Positions 15,424 through 21,118 of a DNA stretch of 21,118 bases are shown here, one piece after another. Source of the stretch: JOPF133 sp052144935 (GTDB lineage: Bacteria; Acidobacteriota; Terriglobia; Bryobacterales; Bryobacteraceae); the NCBI GenBank assembly GCA_052144935.1, contig JBKQPR010000257.1:1-21118 (forward strand), given 5' to 3'. A program made the translations under genes and the position numbers. The notes under the pieces are model-generated. The model ran no database searches. It worked only from the letters and a program-made list of their open reading frames with translations, and was not told the DNA's origin. Position 1 is the stretch's first letter. Each line of letters begins with the position of its first letter.

Positions 15424-16815
15424 TCACTTGCCCCATATCGGACTCTCGTTGTGGCCCAGGGTGGTGAGTTGCTGGGCATGCGTTCCATCGGCCAGCATGG
15501 TCCAGATCTGCCTGCCCCCGGCGCGGGTGGACATGAAAGCCAGATGCACGCCGTCGGGCGCCCAGACGGGATTCTCGTTGCGGCCCTCCGAGTGGGTCAA
15601 CTGGGTGGGCTTGCGCGATGCCACGTCCATGATGAAAACGTTCCAATTCCCGGTGGCGAAGCCGCGGGTCCAGGAGAACGCAATGTGCTGGCCGTCGGGA
15701 TTCCACGATGGGTTGGATGCCTCACCTTCTCCGGGCGTCAGCCGCTCAATACCGGTACCATCGGTATTCATCAGGTAAACCTGCTGCGGTCCCGAGCGGC
15801 CGGACACGAAAACGATCGTGCTGCCGGTCTTGGGGTTTACCTTTGGCTCCACGTCAATAAGCGATGACGAAGTGATGGGCCGAAACCCGGTTCCGTCCAA
15901 GTTCGACAGGTAGATCCGGCAACAGTGGTTGCCGGGCGCCGACGAAGCGTAGATGATCTGCTTGCCATCGGGCGTGAACGACGGTGTTTCGTTCACCGAA
16001 GCGCGCTGATTATAGAACCGCAAGTCGCGCGGCGGATCTACCGAAAACACAAATATACCAGGATTCCCGCGTGCATAGCTCATAAATGCGATCTTGGAAC
16101 CATCGGGCGAGATGGCCGGTTCTGTCGAAATGGACCCGAAACGTGTGATTTGCCGCTGGTTCCGGCCATCCGGGTCCATGGCCCAGATTTCCTTGTGGCC
16201 GGTGCGGTCGCTGACGAAATAGATGTGCGTGCCGTAGAGCGACTGCGCGCCCCACAGGGCCAGGATATCGGCGGCGAATTGGTGAGCTACCTGGCGCGCG
16301 CCGGCTTCGTCCGGCGTAGCGGCGTAGACCTTGCCGATCACTTGGGCGTTGGCGGTAGTGCCTTTGGTGAGGTCGTAGAGCCAGCCGCGCAGTTCCAGCA
16401 CGCCTTGCGTTACGGCGGTGTAACCGAACACCAGGTAGTTGGCGTCCACCGGAGGCGCGGACCAGTCCGTGATCCATCGCCCGCCGCCGGTCGAGGGGCG
16501 GACGAGATCGTCGCGGCGGCGGGTGCGCGGAGTTTCGGAGACCGGTGGGGGCTCGACAAAATCGGAGGGCTGCTGGGGGATGAACGGCGGGTAACTGGTG
16601 CGCGGCGCCACTTTTAAAAGGCCGGATCCGGAAAGATCGCCTTGCAGGGTGGAGTTGAAGGATCCCATCAGTGTCTGCGCATCGCCCGTTCCGCGCAGGT
16701 CGGGGATGGCGATCACGGGCTTCTGCCCGCCGACAATGATAGAAGTGTAATCCTGCGCCCAAAGCAGCGCCCAGGCAGCCACGGTGGCCGCCAGCAAGCC
16801 GAAGAGTTTAGTCAT
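15424..16815 (-). CDS. tolB: Tol-Pal translocation protein TolB
   Basis: A 463-residue periplasmic protein. A signal peptide covers residues 1-20 (LFGLLAATVAAWALLWAQ). An N-terminal alpha/beta domain follows (about 22-185, IAIPDLRGTGDAQTLMGSF). A six-bladed WD40-like beta-propeller runs from about 195 to 460, with IYFVSDRTGHKEIWAMDPDG, ISPDGSKIAFMS, FTPDGKQIIYAS, WNPDGQHIAF and WAPDGVHLAFMS. TolB binds Pal and TolA in the periplasm. An insert rich in Arg and Pro (about 80-110) is longer than in proteobacterial TolB. The ribosome site GAGGCGG precedes the ATG. The gap to the upstream tolA/tonB stop is 3 bases, so the genes are coupled. Confidence 0.92.
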   Translation of the reverse strand: MTKLFGLLAATVAAWALLWAQDYTSIIVGGQKPVIAIPDLRGTGDAQTLMGSFNSTLQGDLSGSGLLKVAPRTSYPPFIPQQPSDFVEPPPVSETPRTRRRDDLVRPSTGGGRWITDWSAPPVDANYLVFGYTAVTQGVLELRGWLYDLTKGTTANAQVIGKVYAATPDEAGARQVAHQFAADILALWGAQSLYGTHIYFVSDRTGHKEIWAMDPDGRNQRQITRFGSISTEPAISPDGSKIAFMSYARGNPGIFVFSVDPPRDLRFYNQRASVNETPSFTPDGKQIIYASSAPGNHCCRIYLSNLDGTGFRPITSSSLIDVEPKVNPKTGSTIVFVSGRSGPQQVYLMNTDGTGIERLTPGEGEASNPSWNPDGQHIAFSWTRGFATGNWNVFIMDVASRKPTQLTHSEGRNENPVWAPDGVHLAFMSTRAGGRQIWTMLADGTHAQQLTTLGHNESPIWGK

Positions 16816-16818
16816 AAG

Positions 16819-17634
16819 TTACCGCCTCAATTGAAAGTGCAACTCGATATCCGCCTGGCTCTTCTCAAACTGGGCGGGCAGCGGACCAAAGGGGCTGGCG
16901 TCCAAAATGGCGCGCTGGGCCGAGACATCCAGCTCGCGAATCCCGCTGGTCTGCACGACTCTCACGGAATTCTGCGGCACAGAGCCATCGCGGTTCACCA
17001 GGAATTCCACCACCACTTCGGGCGCGGATTGGATGCGCGGGTTGACGTCGTTGGCGCGCCAGTTCTGGGCCACTTTGTTGCGAAGCATGGTGGCATAAGG
17101 TCCGAAACGGTTTCCGAACGGCGAGTCGGTGCCGATGCCCACGCCGCCGGCGCCGGCCTTGTTGTATAGATCCGTATTCACCTGCTGCCCCTCGTGGCTA
17201 TACAACTGATTGGGCAGATCCTTTTGCTGCTCGCGGAACTTGTTGGGCGGCGAGTAGTCCCGCGCGACCTTTTTCGGGGCTTTTTTCAACGCATTCCTGC
17301 TCTTTAGAGGGATCGCGTTGGCGTCCGGTTCCGGGGCCTTCACTTTGGGCAGCGTCTTGGGGGTGGGCTTCGGCTCGGGCACGTGGGATTCCGTATCGTT
17401 GGCCACCGGATTGGTGGGTCCGGTCGTGCGCGGCAGCTTGATGCTGGACACCACATTCACCGCTACCGCGCCCATGCCGCCGCCATTGACATCTCCCCAG
17501 TTCTCTTTTGACGAGCTTTTGACGAGGCCGTAGCCGGCGACGGCCGCGAAGAGCGACAGATGCAGCACGAGCGAGCCAGCGAACCAACGGCCGAGGGGAT
17601 CCGTCTGGTCGAGAATATCGCCGTGCGCCGCCAT
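16819..17634 (-). CDS. TonB/TolA-like energy transducer of the Tol cluster
   Basis: This 271-residue protein has one N-terminal membrane anchor (about 16-38, GRWFAGSLVLHLSLF, with the His/Ser face used by TonB and TolA to contact ExbB/TolQ). A Pro/Lys-rich periplasmic spacer (about 85-150, EPKPTPKTLPKVKAPEP) leads to a TonB-like C-terminal domain (about 185-271: VVVEFLVNRDGSV, VRVVQTSG, DVSAQRAIL). The position between tolR and tolB makes it the functional TolA, although the C-terminus is TonB-family; I leave the symbol empty for this reason. The ATG overlaps the tolR stop by one base (TAATG) behind a GAGGAAG ribosome site. Confidence 0.88.
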   Translation of the reverse strand: MAAHGDILDQTDPLGRWFAGSLVLHLSLFAAVAGYGLVKSSSKENWGDVNGGGMGAVAVNVVSSIKLPRTTGPTNPVANDTESHVPEPKPTPKTLPKVKAPEPDANAIPLKSRNALKKAPKKVARDYSPPNKFREQQKDLPNQLYSHEGQQVNTDLYNKAGAGGVGIGTDSPFGNRFGPYATMLRNKVAQNWRANDVNPRIQSAPEVVVEFLVNRDGSVPQNSVRVVQTSGIRELDVSAQRAILDASPFGPLPAQFEKSQADIELHFQLRR

Positions 17635-18083
17635 TACTTCCTCGATCGCTCGGCGGTATCGTCAGGCTGAGTCACTACGTTCACCTGAAAGCCGCCCTGG
17701 CTGAGTTCCGCCATCACACCGACGGGGACCTCCCAAACCGTGCCCTTGTCGGCCCGCAAGTATACGCCCTTGGACTTGCCGAAGCGCTGCTGGATGGTGG
17801 TTTTCAGATCGTTGATGTTGATTTCCTGACCATTGAGGGTGATGAGGCCGTCGCGGGTGATGGTCACCACCGGCATCTCCTGCGCCGTATCTTTCACGTA
17901 GCGTGTTTTGGGCACGTCCACTTCGATCCCAAATTCCATGACGTGGGCGGTGAGCATAAAGATGATCAGCAGCACCAGAACCACGTCTACAAACGGGGTG
18001 ACGTTGATTTCGGCGAGGGCGGAGTGGCCGCCACGCCGCCGGGAGGAACCGAAGTTACCGCCGCCGTTGACCGATAGGGCCAT
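17634..18083 (-). CDS. tolR: TolR/ExbD family biopolymer transporter
   Basis: A 149-residue inner-membrane protein. One transmembrane helix (about 30-48, VTPFVDVVLVLLIIFMLTAH) contains the Asp (about 33) that is essential for proton use in TolR and ExbD. The periplasmic domain follows (about 60-149: MPVVTITRDGLITLNGQEIN, GKSKGVYLRADKGTVWEV). A Gly/Arg-rich cytoplasmic N-terminus precedes the helix. The CDS starts 4 bases after tolQ, with a GGAGAG ribosome site inside the end of tolQ. TolR versus ExbD is decided only by the tolB-pal context. Confidence 0.9.
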   Translation of the reverse strand: MALSVNGGGNFGSSRRRGGHSALAEINVTPFVDVVLVLLIIFMLTAHVMEFGIEVDVPKTRYVKDTAQEMPVVTITRDGLITLNGQEININDLKTTIQQRFGKSKGVYLRADKGTVWEVPVGVMAELSQGGFQVNVVTQPDDTAERSRK

Positions 18084-18087
18084 CGCG

Positions 18088-18801
18088 CTACTCTCCGAAA
18101 TTGCGCTCGGTCATATTGAGGAACTCCAGGGCGAAATCGTCCATGCGCGCGCCGATTTCGCGGATTTTATGCCCGAAAATATTATAGAAAATGGCGGCCG
18201 GAATGGCCGCGAACAACCCCACCGCGGTGGCCACCAGGGCCAGCGCGATACCCGGACCCACCGTTCGCAGGCTGGTGGAACCCTGCTGGCTCAGCGCCAG
18301 AAACGCCTGGATGATGCCCAGAACCGTGCCAAAGAGCCCGATAAACGGCGACACCGACGCGGTGGTGGCGAGCGCGCCCATGTTGCGCTCCAGCTTGGCC
18401 AACTCTTCGCTCACGCCCAGTTGGAGAGAGCGCTCCAACGCCGCGCGATTGGTGATGGAGCCGCGCCGCTTCACCTGGCGCTCCACTTCCTCGTAGCCGA
18501 AATCGAAGACCGAAACCAGCGGCGAGGGCCGGAAATTCTCACTCACGGCCACCACCGCCTCCAGGCCGGTGGCCTTGCGGAAGGCGCGCAGAAAGCGCGA
18601 ATTGGCGCGCCGCGCGCCGCGCAGGGAGTTCCATTTGGAAAAAATGACGGTCCAGGAGAAGACCGAAAAGCAGATCAGGATGACCAGCACGAGGTCCTCG
18701 AGCGGGCCATTGTGCTGGAGCGTTTCCCAGAGATCTACCTGAAGAAGGAAGGCTACCGGAGCTGCGAAGTTCAATCCATCTCCTAATCTCAAATCTAACA
18801 T
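18088..18801 (-). CDS. tolQ: TolQ/ExbB/MotA family proton channel protein
   Basis: This 237-residue inner-membrane protein has three helices: about 38-58 (LEDLVLVILICFSVFSWTVI), 137-160 (SPFIGLFGTVLGIIQAF) and 175-205 (GIALALVATAVGLFAAIPAAIF). The last two carry the family's small-residue channel motif and conserved Thr and Gly residues. It forms the proton channel with TolR that powers the envelope machine. The open frame runs to 18879, but residues before MLDLRLGD are not family-like, so I start at 18801. No clear ribosome site is seen there, and the true start is uncertain by up to 26 codons. It heads the cluster. Confidence 0.88.
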   Translation of the reverse strand: MLDLRLGDGLNFAAPVAFLLQVDLWETLQHNGPLEDLVLVILICFSVFSWTVIFSKWNSLRGARRANSRFLRAFRKATGLEAVVAVSENFRPSPLVSVFDFGYEEVERQVKRRGSITNRAALERSLQLGVSEELAKLERNMGALATTASVSPFIGLFGTVLGIIQAFLALSQQGSTSLRTVGPGIALALVATAVGLFAAIPAAIFYNIFGHKIREIGARMDDFALEFLNMTERNFGE

Positions 18802-18906
18802 AGTGACGCGTTGGGGGGCGGCGAAAGACGACGGGGGCACTCCGGCCAGCCTTGCATTCGGCGGCGGCATTGGCGACACTTTCCCCAGGAGGGGTTCTCA
18901 AGGCTC

Positions 18907-19885
18907 ATGCGCCGACATCTCCGCTTGCATTCGACCGCCCTGGTTTCGCTGACGCTGCTCGCGTTGCCCGCGTTACGCGGCGATGTCACACTCCGCTATA
19001 AAACCAAGGTCGAGGTCAATCCAAACCTGCCACAGCAGATGACGGAGGCTATGGCGAAGTCCATGAATGCCTCCCTGCCACCCGCGAATACCCAGCAATT
19101 CAAGAACGGCAAGGCCTTCTACTCGTCTGGCAACCTGACCTCGAATCGTCGACTTCGCCAGGCAGGAAGTCACACTGCTGGACCCAGCGGGCAAGCGCTA
19201 CGCCACCGTTCCGGCCGAGCAGTATGGGGATGAGATTGCTCGCGCCATGCCCGAAATGCCAGGCGCGGCGAAGGCTGCGATGGGGGCCATGAAGGGCCAT
19301 TCCCAATCCAAGGCGACCGGCCGTACGGCCACCATCCAGGGCGTCGAAGCCGAAGAGCGCGAGATCGTGATGACGGTCGATCTTCCGGAGATGCCCGGCG
19401 GGCCCACGGGCGCGATGATGCGCATGGTCATGCATCTCTGGACGGCCAAAGCGAGCGAGGCCACGCGCGTTCCGGCCATCCGCGAACTGGCTGGATATAA
19501 GCTCTTCTCCATCGCCGGAATGGATCCGGTAACCTCCATGGCAAAAACGTTCCAGCAAATACCAGGCTTCGGAGACACCATGTCCGCCCTGATGAAGGAG
19601 CTAAAGTCCGGCGGCACCTCGGTATTCCTGCGGACGCAGGTGGAAATGTTTATGCCGATGATGGGCGCCATGCTGAAGCAGATGCCCGGCAGCCCGGCTG
19701 GCGCCGGCTTCGATCCCGATGCGCCCCTGGTGCACTTGACCACGGAGCTGGCCGAGCTCTCGACCGCCTCCGTTTCGGATTCCGTGTTCCAGGTACCGGA
19801 GGGTTACCAATCCGTGCCCGCCGCGGACATCCTCAAAGACTGGGTCAAAGAGAAGATGGCGCAAGCGGCGCCGGCGCCCAAATAA
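18907..19885 (+). pseudogene. Secreted hypothetical protein gene, single-base frameshift
   Basis: The ATG at 18907 follows an AGGAGGGG. The first frame has a signal peptide (LVSLTLLALPALRGD) and KTKVEVNPNLPQQMTEAMAK, then leaves homologous reading after GNLTS. Dropping one A at 19144 restores SIVDFARQEVTLLDPAGKRY and continues to the TAA at 19883-19885, for a total of about 325 residues. The second part is rich in Met and Pro, with GRTATIQGVEAEEREIV and a C-terminal DSVFQVPEGYQSVP typical of a DUF4412-like or LolA-like secreted fold (weak). I recall similar unnamed acidobacterial proteins. It starts divergently from tolQ, 105 bases away. A sequencing error in AA is a real alternative to a true pseudogene. 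Confidence 0.7.
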
Positions 19886-19944
19886 CCGGCGGGCGGGAGC
19901 GGGCATGCCCCTGGGGCGGCCCGCCGGGGCACCTCGCCGGAGCA

Positions 19945-20823
19945 CTATCGCCGCCAGATGCTCACGTGCATGTGGGCCGGCAGTTGGGCGTGCGCCAGAT
20001 CGAGATCGTCGTTCCGCACCGGGATTCGCACCTCCACCGGGTTGGGAGGAGACGGGTAGTTCTGAGCGAAGTGGAGCTTCAACGTGTGCGACGGCTGCTC
20101 CGCGTCTTCCACCAAAGAAACCGTACGGGTGGTGTCGGCATAGGACCGCAAAAGCGGGGCCGTTTTGGGATCGTCGCAAGTCAGGAGCGCTTCGCGGATC
20201 ACCTTGTCTTCGGAGGCGTAGGTGAGGACGGCCACCACGTTCGGCTGCTTCAGGCGCGCATCTTTGGTATCGTCGGGTGGCGCCTCCAGTCCCACGTATC
20301 GCGTCGTCATGGATTCTCGCGAGATCGAGAAGCTCACCAGCGGCACGTAGGTATCGAAGAGGTGCTGCCCGGTCGCCAGCCTGTATGCCGACCACCACTG
20401 AGTCTCGTCCAGGCCGCGCGAGACGAGGAAGAGCGCGTTCTCGATCGGGTGGCCCTCCCCGCCCGGGACGGTCAAGGTGTACAGGGGCTTCTGCCGCGGG
20501 TCATCTCCCAAGCGCCAGGCCTCCAGGGTGACGGTGGCCTCCTCGCCGATGTCGCCCAGGATTTCCTTGGAGCGAATGGTCTTGCGCAACAGCAGGCGTT
20601 CGTAGGGAGGCCTTCCGGGGACCAAGGTGCCTGCAACGTCACCGGTATCCTCATAGGATACGTTGCGGATCTCGAGCGTTTCCTCGCCGTCCGCGGCGGT
20701 GGTGAAGTTGACGGTCGACGCGGATTCGGCATGCCATGGCGGGTTGGCTTTTTTCTGGGGCGGCTGCGCCGAAGCCAGGCCGGCGGCCAGGAGGAGAGCC
20801 AGTGCGGAGGTGTTCGAAAGCAT
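19945..20823 (-). CDS. Secreted hypothetical protein
   Basis: A 292-residue protein with a clear signal peptide (TSALALLLAAGLASAQ, cleavage near 19). The mature part is mostly beta in appearance (TVNFTTAADGEETLEIRNVS, EATVTLEAWRLGD, TYVPLVSFSISRESMTTRY) with no known catalytic motif. I do not recognise the family. The start at 20823 is chosen for the signal peptide; the open frame extends upstream to 20916 in Arg-rich sequence. It converges with the frameshifted gene on the left, 59 bases away. Confidence 0.75.
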   Translation of the reverse strand: MLSNTSALALLLAAGLASAQPPQKKANPPWHAESASTVNFTTAADGEETLEIRNVSYEDTGDVAGTLVPGRPPYERLLLRKTIRSKEILGDIGEEATVTLEAWRLGDDPRQKPLYTLTVPGGEGHPIENALFLVSRGLDETQWWSAYRLATGQHLFDTYVPLVSFSISRESMTTRYVGLEAPPDDTKDARLKQPNVVAVLTYASEDKVIREALLTCDDPKTAPLLRSYADTTRTVSLVEDAEQPSHTLKLHFAQNYPSPPNPVEVRIPVRNDDLDLAHAQLPAHMHVSIWRR

Positions 20824-21006
20824 CTGGGAATGGTAGTATGCGGCGGCGTGCGGGCGCAAATCGGGGAGCCGCGGGCGATGGCGCTCCCGGCGCTTTGAGC
20901 GGCCCGCTACCGCCATCCGAGGATCGATCCAGCATGGCCGGCCACGTGCCCGACGTACCCGTCGTGCGCTTGAACGTTTTCGGGATTTCGCGTCGCCGCG
21001 GCGGCA

Positions 21007-21089
21007 ACCGCTCCCTGACGGTCGCGGCTCTGACGCGCGTGCCCGCGTGATTCCAGTAAGTTACAGAGCCGCGACCGTCAGGGAGCGGT
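21007..21089. repeat. Perfect 26-bp inverted repeat at right edge
   Basis: Arms 21007-21032 (starting ACCGCTCCCTGACGG) and 21064-21089 are exact reverse complements around a 31-base spacer. The sequence resembles a dispersed palindrome I associate with Solibacter-like genomes, from memory and unverified. The stretch 20824-21006 between the last gene and this repeat shows no gene. Confidence 0.9.
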
Positions 21090-21118
21090 CCGGGGTACCG
21101 GTTTTTCCCGAATTCGTT

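Overview
This is a high-GC window whose content best fits an Acidobacteriota genome of the Bryobacter/Solibacter kind. The reasons are a broken ADOP-type (MacB-like) permease, a PmoA-like DUF6807 gene beside a Tat-exported Gfo/Idh/MocA oxidoreductase, a regulatory-domain outer-membrane-type protein, a Tol-Pal cluster whose Pal has an Ig-like insert, and several families of intergenic inverted repeats. The taxonomic call is inference from gene style; there is no rRNA or marker gene.

Layout. (1) 1-3661, plus strand: a polyprenyl-phosphate-type glycosyltransferase with a lost 5' end and an in-frame amber codon, then a PmoA/DUF6807 protein and a secreted Gfo/Idh/MocA oxidoreductase. (2) 3730-8541: a decay zone. 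It holds a permease remnant in three frames, a GC-rich repeat block, a frameshifted methyltransferase with an inverted partial duplication, a small membrane ORF, one intact secreted protein on the minus strand (6267-7682), and a second block of the same repeat that ends at the stop codon of the next gene. (3) 8542-12070: a secreted S9 peptidase, a tyrosine-recombinase scrap, an M50 site-2-protease-like membrane peptidase and a frameshifted hicA. (4) 12075-18801, minus strand: a long convergently spaced cluster tolQ-tolR-tolA/tonB-tolB-pal-cpoB-deoC-hicB-(hicA). The first four genes are nearly gapless. The tolB-pal and pal-cpoB gaps each hold a different inverted repeat. (5) 18907-21118: a secreted hypothetical gene broken by one base, a secreted hypothetical gene on the other strand, and a perfect 26-bp inverted repeat at the right edge.

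How the genes work together. TolQ-TolR energise the TonB/TolA-like protein across the inner membrane. TolB, Pal and CpoB act in the periplasm and at the outer membrane to keep the envelope constricted during division. The deoC-like gene that follows keeps the aldolase fold but lacks the three residues that make up the catalytic centre of known DeoC enzymes, so it is probably not an ordinary aldolase. It is joined to an apparently intact hicB antitoxin by a TGATG overlap, and hicB is followed by a broken hicA toxin.

I found no CRISPR array, tRNA, rRNA or intact transposase. The most notable observations are the catalytically stripped DeoC, the two blocks of about 240-bp repeats around the decay zone, the orphaned HicB, and the long perfect hairpin between pal and cpoB.
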